64,000 nucleotides of DNA from Leptospiraceae bacterium (GCA_027485405.1 JAIXRB010000082.1:1-64000); one strand, 5' to 3'; numbered from the stretch's first letter, positions 33,979 through 43,164 are shown. The notes: generated from the sequence alone by a model not told the origin. A program made the numbers and translations.

Positions 33979-36900
33979 ATGAGTGAATCGATTTTTTCAT
34001 TAGATCATATTTTAGTAAACTATTACACCTTTGGTAGCTTACTTGTCACAGTAATCATTGGCATCTTAGCCATATTCTTCCTTTCCTTACATGACAAAAC
34101 CAAGTCCACTTATCACTTGGGTTTGGCTTGTACTTACCTTGCCTTATTTCAGTTTGGCTACTTTTTAGCGGCTTTCTACTATCACCCGATAGCCGCGTTC
34201 CACCGATGGTTTACAGTTGGTTTCATTCTTTTTGGAATTCTGCACTTTGGACAGTTTTTCTATCGATTCCCTGGCAATGAAAACGGTAAAGTTGCAGGTT
34301 TCATTGCCAGAATCATGTATCCTGTTGCAGTAATAGCCGTTATCTGGTTTTTTGCTCAAACTTACAATAGCCCAAAGAAATATCACTTTACAGCGCACCA
34401 TTGGGACTTTAACGCAGAAGGTCCAAGTAAGGTTCTTGGAATCCTAATTGTTGTTTACTCTTTGATTTCTTTCATACTATTACCAGCTATAAAAATCATC
34501 CGTATGGCAAAAGGCAAACGAAGAGCGATCTCCGGAATGGCCTTTGCAGGGTTGATTGCCGCCGTCGTTCCAAACGTAACGAACGTTATGAGTCGAGACG
34601 GGGCAATGGAACGATCTACATTCTTAACTTCATTGGTTCTACTTTTCACTTTGTCTTTCTTTATGATCACAATCATTTTTATCAATACCAGTTCCGAAAG
34701 AACAACATTTATGGTAAAGATCGTTGGTATATCGGCTGTTACGATGTTAATCATCATGCAGGCCTTTTCCTATATGGTGGATCAGGAAAAAGAGACTGCG
34801 TTTGACAATTTTTCGATCCAGATGGGCTCTAGAGCCTTGGAAGGCGGGGAGATATCTAAATCCATTGTTTACATTGTGGATTATGATCCCAAAAGCAAAG
34901 AGTTTGTAACAGAAAGAATGCCCGAAGCAGTTCAATTGGATTTTCCTCTTGTTCAAGCAGATATGTACAATACGTACATGCATGAACAGCTGGACCATTT
35001 GTCTGCAGCGGATTTCAAAAATCAACTCAAGGCATCACTTGAAGAGACTCCGTCTTTCTTTCAGGGATACAAAGATTCTATCCTAAACTTTTTAGAAAAT
35101 TCAAGCGCCAGAACAGATGAAGAACTTCGAGAAGATACTTTTAAATACTTTGAAAAAATCAACAAGCTAACTTTCGTAAACCTAAACAAATTATCAGATA
35201 TTCCTGCAAATAAGTTTTGTGTCGAAGGAAAAGACTATATCAAAAAAACAAAAAATGTAGAATTTTTCAAACAAGCGATTTTGAGCAAAGTGAAAGATGG
35301 AGATTGCACTTGGGATGGAAAAACTGTTTCGGAAGAAGACTATAGAATCGAATACCTCAAATACTTCCGAAACTTCAAAGCAGAGCTTACCAGACACTAC
35401 AGAAAAGACTTAAACAATCTAACTCACTATGTAGTTTACATGAAGTATGATCCAAATAGAAAGATCATGCAAGAAGTTGGCTACTATTACAAAGACTACC
35501 GAGCTTATATGCACAAGTCGGCAAAACTTGAGATCTTCATTTTGGGAATTGTGCTTTTAGTTCTATTGATCGTTTTTCCTCTGTTCTTCAAAGCAACTCT
35601 GGTTGATCCACTTTATAGCTTACTTTCCGGTGTTGAAAAAGTAAATGCAGGGAACTTAGACATTGAAGTGCCAATTGAGGTTAATGATGAGATCGGTTAT
35701 CTTTCCGAATCTTTCAATGGTATGGTTGCTTCCATCAAGGATGCCCGGAGAGAACTCCAAGATTATGCAGAAAACTTAGAAGAAAAGGTAAAAGACAGAA
35801 CCAAAGCTCTCCAAGAGAAAATGGATGAGGTAAATCGTCTTAAAGTTCAGCAGGACGGTGACTATTTCTTAACTTCCCTACTTGCAAAACCACTCTTCTT
35901 CAATGCAAACAAATCTAAAACGGTATCTACTGACTTCTTTGTTCACCAAAAAAAGAAATTCGAATTTAGAAACAAAGTCGGAGACTTGGGTGGAGATATT
36001 TGCGTTACAGGAAACCTAAAACTAGGAAAACCTGACAACTTCAAACGATATACAATGGTTATGAACGGCGATGCCATGGGAAAATCCATGCAAGGTGCTG
36101 GAGGTTCATTGGTAATGGGGGTCGCTATCAATGCCATTATGGCAAGATCAGCAAGTAACAAGCGGATCTTAAACCGAACCCCTGACGAGTGGCTCACAGA
36201 CGTTTACGAAGAGATCAACTCCGTATTCAAATCTTTTAACGGAACAATGGTAATTTCAGCCACCATTATGTTGATCGATGATGAAACTGGTGAAGTTTTC
36301 TTCTTCAACGCAGAACACCCATTTACAATTCTTTATCGAGATGGTAAAGCGAGCTTTATTGAAGAAGAGTTGAAGCTAAGAAAACTTGGTCTCGATTCTG
36401 AGTATCCTTTCGAAGTTCAAAAATTCCAACTCTTACCTGGTGACCAAATCATTCTGGCCTCCGATGGAAGAGACGATATCGACCTTACTCCTGACGAAGA
36501 CGTAAGAACGATAAACGAAGACGAAACTCTAGTTCTCAAATATGTTGAACAAGCAGAGGGCGATATTTACAAGACTGAAAAGTATCTGAAAGAGCTTGGT
36601 GAGCTAACGGACGATATGTCGATGATGAGTATCTTTTATAGAAAGCATGGCGTTGAAATCGTTGAAGATGCACCAAAACCTATCGAGAAACCGATTGAAG
36701 CACCACAATCCGTGGCAGTTGCAGAACCAGTTGTTGAGCCAGAACCAACTGAGGAAATCTTTGAACCCAAGACAGACGATTGGGACAAGGTATTAACCGC
36801 AGACGGAGCTTTTGAAGAAGGAAAGGAGCTTTATCAAAGTGGCGAACTAGAGCGAGCAGTTGGTGTACTTTCCAAAGCATTCAAGGCAGACAGTTCAAAC

Positions 36901-37260
36901 CACAAACTAAATAAATTCTTGGGATTGATTAGTTACAAAGCAAAAGAATACCAAATTGCTTCTGAAGTTCTCACTGCGTTTTTAAAAGACAACGAAGGAA
37001 CTTCAGAGTATTGGTACTACCTATCTATGTCAGAGAAGAAAATTGGAAACTACGAACCAGCGCTAAAAGCGGCACAAGAAGCTCTTAAGTTGGATCCAAA
37101 CAATTTTCAAAATCTAATCAATTTGGCAGACGTTAGCAGACTACTTGGAAACACAGACAGGGCATATACCTATGTTACCAGAGCTCAAGGAATCGATCCT
37201 GAAAACAAGAATGTCAAGAAGCTGACTCGTTTGCTAGAAAAAGCCACAAGTTTAAATTAA
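33979..37260 (+). CDS. HAMP-SpoIIE phosphatase with C-terminal TPR repeats
   Basis: A 1093-residue membrane phosphatase. About seven membrane helices fill residues 10-270, then an extracytoplasmic domain (about 270-515), another helix, and a HAMP domain (about 517-590; VDPLYSLLSGVEKVNAGNLD). A coiled coil, a SpoIIE-type PP2C domain with GDLGGDICVTG (about residue 670), GDAMGKSMQG, LASDGRDD (about 827) and TDDMSMM, a linker rich in Glu/Pro/Val, and C-terminal TPRs (from about 940) follow. The ATG at 33979 begins the membrane part; an upstream ATG would add 21 residues. Its partner protein is not obvious. Confidence 0.9.
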   Translation: MSESIFSLDHILVNYYTFGSLLVTVIIGILAIFFLSLHDKTKSTYHLGLACTYLALFQFGYFLAAFYYHPIAAFHRWFTVGFILFGILHFGQFFYRFPGNENGKVAGFIARIMYPVAVIAVIWFFAQTYNSPKKYHFTAHHWDFNAEGPSKVLGILIVVYSLISFILLPAIKIIRMAKGKRRAISGMAFAGLIAAVVPNVTNVMSRDGAMERSTFLTSLVLLFTLSFFMITIIFINTSSERTTFMVKIVGISAVTMLIIMQAFSYMVDQEKETAFDNFSIQMGSRALEGGEISKSIVYIVDYDPKSKEFVTERMPEAVQLDFPLVQADMYNTYMHEQLDHLSAADFKNQLKASLEETPSFFQGYKDSILNFLENSSARTDEELREDTFKYFEKINKLTFVNLNKLSDIPANKFCVEGKDYIKKTKNVEFFKQAILSKVKDGDCTWDGKTVSEEDYRIEYLKYFRNFKAELTRHYRKDLNNLTHYVVYMKYDPNRKIMQEVGYYYKDYRAYMHKSAKLEIFILGIVLLVLLIVFPLFFKATLVDPLYSLLSGVEKVNAGNLDIEVPIEVNDEIGYLSESFNGMVASIKDARRELQDYAENLEEKVKDRTKALQEKMDEVNRLKVQQDGDYFLTSLLAKPLFFNANKSKTVSTDFFVHQKKKFEFRNKVGDLGGDICVTGNLKLGKPDNFKRYTMVMNGDAMGKSMQGAGGSLVMGVAINAIMARSASNKRILNRTPDEWLTDVYEEINSVFKSFNGTMVISATIMLIDDETGEVFFFNAEHPFTILYRDGKASFIEEELKLRKLGLDSEYPFEVQKFQLLPGDQIILASDGRDDIDLTPDEDVRTINEDETLVLKYVEQAEGDIYKTEKYLKELGELTDDMSMMSIFYRKHGVEIVEDAPKPIEKPIEAPQSVAVAEPVVEPEPTEEIFEPKTDDWDKVLTADGAFEEGKELYQSGELERAVGVLSKAFKADSSNHKLNKFLGLISYKAKEYQIASEVLTAFLKDNEGTSEYWYYLSMSEKKIGNYEPALKAAQEALKLDPNNFQNLINLADVSRLLGNTDRAYTYVTRAQGIDPENKNVKKLTRLLEKATSLN

Positions 37261-37277
37261 AAACCAGAAGGAAGAAA

Positions 37278-37799
37278 ATGAAGAAAATACAAAAACTAAT
37301 TCTCGTTTGCTTAGTTTCCATAGGAAGCTTTGCACTACAAGCTCAAGAAGCCGATTCGATCGTAGGGAAGTATCTTCCTCCAGAAAAGGATTCGGTCATT
37401 GAAGTCTACAAATGTGGCGCCAAATACTGCGGCAAAACTTTCTGCATCAAAGACAATGCTTATACGGAAAAAGAGAAAGAGAATGGAACCGTTGGAACTC
37501 CTTATTTGGACCACAACAACGAAGACCCAAAACTTCGCAAAAGACCAAACCTTGGAATGGAGTTCTTAACGGGCTTTGACTACGAGGGAGAAGGTCTTTA
37601 TAAAAATGGAAAAGTATACAACCCTAGAGACGGTAAAACATACTGCGCTAAGATGACACTGTCTGATCCTAACAAGTTGGCTCTCAAAGGTCACATTTGC
37701 GGAATTTCATTCTTAGGAAAAACCAATGAATGGGTTAGATTAACAGGGATCAACCTGGACGATCCTCGTTGGGATTGCGTAGGAAAAACAAAGAAGTAA
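37278..37799 (+). CDS. DUF2147 exported protein
   Basis: A 173-residue protein with a signal peptide (IQKLILVCLVSIGSFALQAQ). IVGKYLPPEKDSVIEVYKCG, GMEFLTGFDYEGEGLYKNGKVYNPRDGKTY and the C-terminal region match DUF2147, small lipocalin-like proteins of unknown function. The mature part has seven Cys residues (KCGAKYCGKTFC, TYCAK, HICG, WDCVG), unusual for a spirochaetal periplasmic protein of this size and suggesting disulfides. It follows the phosphatase by 17 bp after an AGAAGGAAG ribosome site. Confidence 0.85.
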   Translation: MKKIQKLILVCLVSIGSFALQAQEADSIVGKYLPPEKDSVIEVYKCGAKYCGKTFCIKDNAYTEKEKENGTVGTPYLDHNNEDPKLRKRPNLGMEFLTGFDYEGEGLYKNGKVYNPRDGKTYCAKMTLSDPNKLALKGHICGISFLGKTNEWVRLTGINLDDPRWDCVGKTKK

Positions 37800-37825
37800 T
37801 CTAAATCACTTCTTAAAACATCTAA

Positions 37826-37852
37826 AGCTCTTGGCTGAAAAGTCCAAGAGCT
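37826..37852 (+). terminator. stem-loop after the DUF2147 gene
   Basis: AGCTCTTGG (37826-37834) pairs perfectly with CCAAGAGCT (37844-37852) around a 9-nt loop, 26 bp after the DUF2147 stop. No U-run follows directly; seven T residues lie about 20 bp on. Confidence 0.5.
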
Positions 37853-37902
37853 AACATCATTCAAAACTGAATTTTTTTCAATGCGATAAGAAAAGAAGAT
37901 AT

Positions 37903-37931
37903 TTGACATATAAAAGCATATAAATTAGACT
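37903..37931 (+). promoter_or_regulatory. vapBC promoter with direct repeats
   Basis: TTGACA at 37903-37908 is a perfect -35 box; TAGACT at 37926-37931, 17 bp on, is a fair -10 box. CATATAAA occurs twice, at 37907-37914 and 37917-37924, one helical turn apart and inside the spacer, a good place for the VapB antitoxin to bind. Transcription would start at or next to the vapB ATG, so the message would have no leader. Confidence 0.55.
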
Positions 37932-37938
37932 CTTTTGT

Positions 37939-38142
37939 ATGCGCACCACCATTGATATTCCTGAAGATCTCTTAATTGAAGCTCAAGACTATTTGGGATA
38001 TAAATCCAAAACAGACACGATTATTTTCTCACTAAGGGAGCTTATTCGGAAAAAGAATATAGAGCACCTGAAAAGTTTAGCAGGTAACTTAGAACTAAAA
38101 ATTGATATAAGTAAGTCTAGAAGGCGTTCAGAGAACAAATAG
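37939..38142 (+). CDS. vapB: VapB-family antitoxin
   Basis: A 67-residue antitoxin. The N-terminus RTTIDIPEDLLIEAQDYLGYKSKTDTIIFSLRELIRKK is a ribbon-helix-helix typical of the VapB family that represses its own operon and neutralises the PIN toxin. The C-tail is basic (KSRRRSENK). There is no Shine-Dalgarno sequence in the 12 bases before the ATG. The toxin gene follows 12 bp downstream. Confidence 0.88.
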   Translation: MRTTIDIPEDLLIEAQDYLGYKSKTDTIIFSLRELIRKKNIEHLKSLAGNLELKIDISKSRRRSENK

Positions 38143-38154
38143 AATTTACAACAA

Positions 38155-38538
38155 ATGATCTTTATTGACAGTTCTGTATGGATCGAATATTTCAAGGGAA
38201 ATAAAAAAGATATCAAATCGGAAATTTACAACTTATTGGATTCAAATCAAGTCGCCTTAGCTGCACCTGTTAGAATCGAAGTTCTTTCAGGCACTTCGAA
38301 AAAAGATTTTCAGACACTTAACCTTATTTTTTCAGCCCTTCCTATTTTTTACCCATCGAGACAATCTTGGCAACGAATTGACCATTGCTTAGAAATCGCC
38401 AAACACAATGGACTAACATTTGGTTTTGCAGATTTGCTAATTGCCGTCATCGTAAATGAAAATAAGGGAAAACTGTGGTCCTTTGACAAAGACTTCAAAC
38501 CAATGGCAAAACTTAATTTTTTAGAATTATATAATTAA
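38155..38538 (+). CDS. vapC: VapC-family PIN-domain toxin ribonuclease
   Basis: A 127-residue PIN nuclease, usually cutting tRNA or rRNA and blocking translation. Acidic active-site residues seen: Asp5 (FIDSSVWIEYF), Glu in IEVLSG near residue 42, Asp in GFADLLIAV near 95 and Asp in SFDKDF near 113. Second gene of the VapBC pair; toxin and antitoxin are intact. VapBC modules are common in leptospires. Confidence 0.92.
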   Translation: MIFIDSSVWIEYFKGNKKDIKSEIYNLLDSNQVALAAPVRIEVLSGTSKKDFQTLNLIFSALPIFYPSRQSWQRIDHCLEIAKHNGLTFGFADLLIAVIVNENKGKLWSFDKDFKPMAKLNFLELYN

Positions 38539-38545
38539 TTTTTCC

Positions 38546-39070
38546 TCAAATCTTTTCAAAATCTTTGTAAAGCATACTTGGTTGAATGCCTTGGTTTGCT
38601 TGGTATTTTCCAGATTTGTATTCCAGAATGTCGCCTTCGACTGTGTGATAGAAAATTTGGCAAATCTGTACTCCAGCGTAAATGCGAAGCGGATGAATCA
38701 CTTGGATCTCTAGGGTCCAAAAACCTTTAAAACCCACATCTCCAAATCCAGCTGTTATATGAACAAACATACCAAGTCTACCGATCGAAGATCTTCCTTC
38801 TAACATTGGCACTAAGTTATGTGTCTCAGTAAATTCCAAAGTTCTACCCAAATAGAGTCTTCCAGGTTCCAATACAATTCCATCTTTTGGTATGGTGATT
38901 TTCTCTGTCGGATTTGGTTTTTTCATGTCTAAAGGCATTTGAGTATAGACTAACAAATCTTCATGTAGACATAAATTGTATGAATTTGGATTCAAAAGAG
39001 ATTCTGAATAAGGTTCGATCTTTATGTCTGTTCCAAGTCGTTTTTTAATTTCTGGTCCGGTTAAAATCAT
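38546..39070 (-). CDS. dcd: dCTP deaminase
   Basis: Deaminates dCTP to dUTP for thymidylate synthesis. A 174-residue protein of the dUTPase superfamily. EGRSSIGRLGMFVHITAGFGDVGFKG contains the active-site block, and ILTGPEIKKRL and SLLNPNSYNLCL match the N-terminal dCTP-binding part. Whether it is the bifunctional form that also hydrolyses dUTP cannot be decided. Seven bases separate its end from the convergent vapC. Confidence 0.93.
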   Translation of the reverse strand: MILTGPEIKKRLGTDIKIEPYSESLLNPNSYNLCLHEDLLVYTQMPLDMKKPNPTEKITIPKDGIVLEPGRLYLGRTLEFTETHNLVPMLEGRSSIGRLGMFVHITAGFGDVGFKGFWTLEIQVIHPLRIYAGVQICQIFYHTVEGDILEYKSGKYQANQGIQPSMLYKDFEKI

Positions 39071-39102
39071 AATTGTTTTCCAAAGTTTTTAAATTTCATA
39101 AA

Positions 39103-39876
39103 TCATTTTCCAGAAAAGCGAGGACTTCTCTTTTCTTTAAAAGCAAGGAGTGCTTCTTTGCGGTCTTCAGTTTTAATAGTTTTTTCATAACAGAATCTTT
39201 CCCAATCCAATGAGTTGGAATCTATTGATTTTCCAAAACCATTGACTGACTGTTTTGCGGCTCTTACCGCCATTGGAGCAGAAGTCGAAATCTCTTTCGC
39301 TATTTCTAAGCAATTCGCTTCAAACTCTGATTTTGGAAAAAGAGCGTTTACAATTCCCATTTTCATTGCCGTTTCAGCTGAAATTCGGTTTGCCCGAAAG
39401 ATAAGCTCTTTTGCTTTACTACTACCCACTATTTCAGTCAATCGCTGAGTTCCACCGGCACCAGGAATGATTCCTAACTTTGTTTCTGTTAACCCAACCA
39501 CAGATTCTAAAGAGGCATAACGCAAATCACAAGCAAGTGCCAGTTCCAATCCACCTCCAAACGCATATCCGTCTATACAGGCAAGGGTTGGCATGGGAAG
39601 GTTCTGAATCTGTAAAAAAACTCGGTTGATCGTATTTAAAAAAGAGACCACTTCCGATTCATCCATGGATTCTCGCTCTTTGAGGTCGGCACCTGCCGAA
39701 AATGAGCCTCCAGAACCGAGGAACAAAACCACTAAAGGCATTTCTTTGTAAGCAACTTTTACAGCTTCATCCAATTCGAAAAGAAGGGCCTTTGAAATCG
39801 CGTTCTTGGCATCGGGTCGGTTCAAACGGATGCAAAAGATCCCTAGCTCAGTTGTAGTTGTTTCTAAGAGAGACAT
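39103..39876 (-). CDS. enoyl-CoA hydratase/isomerase family protein
   Basis: A 257-residue crotonase-fold protein. Oxyanion-hole regions SFSAGADLKERE (about 58-69) and AFGGGLELALACDLRYA (about 105-121) and the catalytic Glu in ETKLGIIPGAGGTQRL are present. The SAGADLKER and GTQRL patterns resemble AUH-type methylglutaconyl-CoA hydratases, but general fatty-acid beta-oxidation hydratases share them. It is a monocistronic-looking gene behind dcd in direction. The exact substrate is undetermined. Confidence 0.88.
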   Translation of the reverse strand: MSLLETTTTELGIFCIRLNRPDAKNAISKALLFELDEAVKVAYKEMPLVVLFLGSGGSFSAGADLKERESMDESEVVSFLNTINRVFLQIQNLPMPTLACIDGYAFGGGLELALACDLRYASLESVVGLTETKLGIIPGAGGTQRLTEIVGSSKAKELIFRANRISAETAMKMGIVNALFPKSEFEANCLEIAKEISTSAPMAVRAAKQSVNGFGKSIDSNSLDWERFCYEKTIKTEDRKEALLAFKEKRSPRFSGK

Positions 39877-39941
39877 AGAAAGGTGATTCCATGGAAAAAT
39901 TAAGAATGAAATCTAGCAATCGATTCCGATACTTTACGTAA

Positions 39942-40640
39942 ATGCTTGCGTCTTTTTCAAAAAAAATACTCGGGCTGGTGCTCTTCTTTTTCTCTATCTC
40001 ATGTACTCCGAGTGGAGGTGGGAATGACGCGCTGAGTGGCCTAATTCTGTCCCCTCCGTCCATCACCAGTGTAGTTCCAGAAATCGGATCTCCGGCTCAG
40101 AACAACCTAAACGGCGCTTTTCCAGCTACCCAAGTAGTGATTTCTGGAGCAAACTTTGGCACTGACACAGTTGTCCGATTCAATTCTATCCAAGCCACCA
40201 TCATCTCTAACTTAGGAACCGAAATTAGAACCTCCGTCCCAGATGGGGCAACACCCGGAGTTATGACAGTTTCCAAATTGGGCGGAAGTTGCCCCGCAGG
40301 TCTCAAAACAGGGACGAACTGCACTGGAACTAATTTTTTTATCGATTGTTATGCAGTTACCAACAAACAGTACGGCGATGAAATTGAGATAGTAGAAGGC
40401 AAAGCGCGAAGCGTGAAGTTTGATGGTGTGGTAACGAAAGCCTTTCGATCTTCGGTGTTGACAGTTGCAGGAAACATAACCATTGGTTGCGACAGCGTAG
40501 TGACACTTCGAGTGTTTAGTCCAAGCTGTGTGGCGCGAGACTTAGTTTTACAAAAAGATCCAGTCGTAGCCATTCCAGCTGGCGTATCTACTCAATTCTA
40601 TGTTACAGCAGGAAGTTCAACCTGTTCCATCGGAATCTAA
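39942..40640 (+). CDS. lipoprotein with IPT/TIG domain
   Basis: A 232-residue lipoprotein (signal KILGLVLFFFSISC, lipobox SISC). Residues about 38-105 form an IPT/TIG immunoglobulin-like fold (PPSITSVVPEIGSP; VVISGANFGTDTVVRFN; IRTSVPDGATPGVMTVS). The C-terminal part has four Cys and a beta-rich pattern of unknown type. It would be surface-exposed or periplasmic. It starts 65 bp from the divergent enoyl-CoA hydratase gene, so the promoters lie in that spacer. Confidence 0.78.
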   Translation: MLASFSKKILGLVLFFFSISCTPSGGGNDALSGLILSPPSITSVVPEIGSPAQNNLNGAFPATQVVISGANFGTDTVVRFNSIQATIISNLGTEIRTSVPDGATPGVMTVSKLGGSCPAGLKTGTNCTGTNFFIDCYAVTNKQYGDEIEIVEGKARSVKFDGVVTKAFRSSVLTVAGNITIGCDSVVTLRVFSPSCVARDLVLQKDPVVAIPAGVSTQFYVTAGSSTCSIGI

Positions 40641-40657
40641 AAAGATTCTAAAGAATT

Positions 40658-42208
40658 TTAAACTTCGATTGGGTTTTTAACAAAACGCTTGTAAACGATA
40701 ATGTTTGCGGCGCCCATCCACTCACTCATATGCTCTCTAAAAACAAGATCTATTGATTTGTTTTCTTTCTTTTCTGGAGGCAGTGCATGGTAGTAAACCA
40801 TAGCATTATCAGAGGCTTCCTTGTATTTAGCTTCAACAATTTCAATTAGTTTTCGTAAAAGAGCCAGGTTGTTCTTTTCTTCACCAACATTGGGCAATAG
40901 AGATTTGTTCCAATAATCAATAACATGTTTCTTAACAACTTCGATCGGAATAAGCCGCACAACTCTCTTTCCATCCGGGGCACGAATGTGAAGAAACCCA
41001 GTATTTGCTTCAGTTAAAAACTTCTTAGCGATCATGTAGAAATGGGAAGGTCCAATATGAAAAAAGAAAACCCATTTTAAATTTGCAGGGATCCCAATAT
41101 GGAGCATCACGATGTTTTGGCAAAACTCAAAGAAAAGGGTTAAAAAATCCAAATAGGCTTTTTCAGTTTCAGCGGGATCCTTTAATTTCTTATCTAAAGA
41201 TGACATGGATCGAATGAACTCAGACCTTAATAGCTGTTCATCGGCACCCATATGCAAGTCCATATTGATTGTTGATTTAAAGTAATCCCTTTCTTGGTTA
41301 TATTTTGCCAAATCATATTGAAACAAATAATGATGGTTGGAATTCCATGTAAACTTGCCTGATGCATCAATTTGATTGGAATTGAGTTTTTGAGTGGGAG
41401 GGGTTTTTAAGGTACCCTTGACTTCGGGAGCCACCTTTCCTTCGTCTTTTGGCAAATTTGATGTGTATTTTGCGGTATCGATTTGAACGATAGGTTTTGC
41501 ATCTGAATTGTTGTCAGTTGAAGAAAACGGTTGTGTTGGAACGAAATTAAAGTTTGTAACTTCATAGTAACCAGCATAGAAGTCTTCTGCAAAAACACTA
41601 GACAGTCGATAGTCTACTTCTTCTCGAAACTTTGGTTTTACTGGTTTTTCATCGAAGAGATCTTGAAACTTTTCTACTCTCAAGATAAAGCCCATGCGCT
41701 TTAGCAATGCTTCTAGCATGTTCAATCTTTCAAATGCAGGATTGATTCTAAAACCAAACAACTGATTCATTTTGAAATCCATTTCATTGAACTCAGCAGT
41801 TTCCACCGTTCTCTTAATCAAAGACCAACCGTTAAACGATTCGACGTAGTACTGTTTTAGGATTTCATAAATGAGCTGAAATTGCAGAAAATCTAAACGA
41901 GACGAATCTAAAGCGATCCCATGAAAGAAACGACTAAACTCTTTTCTTGCCAAAGGGACGAGATTTTTCTCATCTAAATTGATGATTATGTCTTTGCTTC
42001 TCTTTTGAAGCTTGTTCAGTTCCTGGTCTAAACTTTTTCTGATTACGATTAGGTCGCGCTTGTTTGCCTCAGAAATGTTTCCTGATGTTACATAGTTTTG
42101 AAAGCTAGAGACTAGGTTTAGAAAACCCGAAAAAAAGTAAACATACCCTTTTTTAAAGTCTTCAATGAGAATTAGTTCTTTTTCTTCTTCCTGGCGGGTT
42201 AAGCCCAT
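40658..42208 (-). CDS. uncharacterised cytoplasmic protein
   Basis: A 516-residue protein without signal peptide or membrane helices. Mostly helical with a low-complexity insertion near residues 225-290 (polar, Pro/Thr/Lys-rich). I do not recognise a family; the C-terminal LVFREHMSEWMGAANIIVYKRF and the region FFHIGPSHFYMIAKKFL would be the best query. It is followed by the aromatic tail of the convergent lipoprotein gene with a 17-bp gap, and it is preceded by a VOC gene 12 bp upstream, probably co-transcribed. Confidence 0.6.
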   Translation of the reverse strand: MGLTRQEEEKELILIEDFKKGYVYFFSGFLNLVSSFQNYVTSGNISEANKRDLIVIRKSLDQELNKLQKRSKDIIINLDEKNLVPLARKEFSRFFHGIALDSSRLDFLQFQLIYEILKQYYVESFNGWSLIKRTVETAEFNEMDFKMNQLFGFRINPAFERLNMLEALLKRMGFILRVEKFQDLFDEKPVKPKFREEVDYRLSSVFAEDFYAGYYEVTNFNFVPTQPFSSTDNNSDAKPIVQIDTAKYTSNLPKDEGKVAPEVKGTLKTPPTQKLNSNQIDASGKFTWNSNHHYLFQYDLAKYNQERDYFKSTINMDLHMGADEQLLRSEFIRSMSSLDKKLKDPAETEKAYLDFLTLFFEFCQNIVMLHIGIPANLKWVFFFHIGPSHFYMIAKKFLTEANTGFLHIRAPDGKRVVRLIPIEVVKKHVIDYWNKSLLPNVGEEKNNLALLRKLIEIVEAKYKEASDNAMVYYHALPPEKKENKSIDLVFREHMSEWMGAANIIVYKRFVKNPIEV

Positions 42209-42220
42209 AGGAAGAGAGTT

Positions 42221-42577
42221 CTAATTCTCGTAGTAAATCTCTAGCAAATTTTGATTTGGATCGGAGAAAGTGAGACTCTCGCCGTTTTCGTAGCTCTCTG
42301 GACCTCGAACGATTTTCACGTTTTTCTCTTCTAGTTCAGAGATTGCTTCGGTGAAATCATCCACATCCATAATAAAACTGAGAACCGGGTATCCTGTCTC
42401 TACGCCAGCTTGAGGGGATTGAACCAACCTAATTTTAAAGCTATCTAAAGTCAGTAGAGCCTCTGTTGCCTTTTTGGATTCCAACTCAAAATCGAACACA
42501 TCCTGATAAAATTCAATGGAAGCGTCTAATTGCGAGACTGGAATGTTTACATGGCCTATGCCTTCTACGATGATCAT
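42221..42577 (-). CDS. VOC (glyoxalase) family protein
   Basis: A 118-residue vicinal-oxygen-chelate protein: GHVNIPVSQLDASIEFYQDVF at the start and LTFSDPNQNLLEIYYEN at the end. His in GHVNIPV and Glu in LLEIYY fit the two metal positions of one half-site. Unlike the VOC at 4159-4554, it keeps His at the first position. Substrate unknown. Confidence 0.85.
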   Translation of the reverse strand: MIIVEGIGHVNIPVSQLDASIEFYQDVFDFELESKKATEALLTLDSFKIRLVQSPQAGVETGYPVLSFIMDVDDFTEAISELEEKNVKIVRGPESYENGESLTFSDPNQNLLEIYYEN

Positions 42578-42674
42578 ATGATTTCTTCTCTTTTGGTTCT
42601 CTTTCTGTCCACTCTACCCTAAAAAGGATGGATGTCGAGAAAAATCCGATCAGTTTTCACTTCCAATGGAAAGG

Positions 42675-42684
42675 TTTTTTTTTT
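42675..42684 (+). repeat. T10 tract upstream of a lipoprotein gene
   Basis: Ten consecutive T residues end 12 bp before the ATG at 42697. They lie in the 5' leader or promoter spacer. Length change by slippage could alter promoter spacing or the ribosome site, which is weak (GGG). Confidence 0.9.
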
Positions 42685-42696
42685 AGTTTGGGTAGT

Positions 42697-43164
42697 ATGA
42701 AGAGTATTTTTAGATTCCTCACACCCCTAATCCTTCTCTTGGCGCTTTCCTGTCAAAAAGAAGATCCTCCTTTTACTGCCTCAGAGGAAACTCTGGTTCT
42801 TTCCGTTCTTGCCGCCAATGAAGAGATACATTCTCAATTGATGAAAGAGGAAAAAATCCCAGACCTGACGTCTATCAAAAGAGCTCTGCAAGGTTTATCG
42901 AACCAAACTCACCCTAGTTTATTGGCTCTTTCTGAGGCGAAAGATAATGAATTTAAGGATGGTCAAAAAGATTTAGAAGCATTCTACACTGCATTGTCTA
43001 CTTTTTCCACCAAACTTGAGCCTATCCTCAAAAAATCTGCGGCATTTTCGGAGTATTCAGCGTTCTACTGCCCTATGGTCGAAAAAACTTGGATTGCAAA
43101 AGGTTTGCCGGTCCGCAATCCTTTCGCTCCTGATATGCGGGATTGTGGAGATCGACTTCCTTAG
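42697..43164 (+). CDS. uncharacterised lipoprotein
   Basis: A 155-residue lipoprotein (signal FRFLTPLILLLALSC). The mature part is helical and acidic, with a Cys-containing end (YCPMVEKTWIAKGLPVRNPFAPDMRDCGDRLP) reminiscent of small cytochrome-b562-like or DUF3347-like helical bundles, though no heme motif is complete. An upstream in-frame ATG would add 23 residues before the signal, so I use 42697. The tetrahelical reading is tentative. Confidence 0.6.
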   Translation: MKSIFRFLTPLILLLALSCQKEDPPFTASEETLVLSVLAANEEIHSQLMKEEKIPDLTSIKRALQGLSNQTHPSLLALSEAKDNEFKDGQKDLEAFYTALSTFSTKLEPILKKSAAFSEYSAFYCPMVEKTWIAKGLPVRNPFAPDMRDCGDRLP

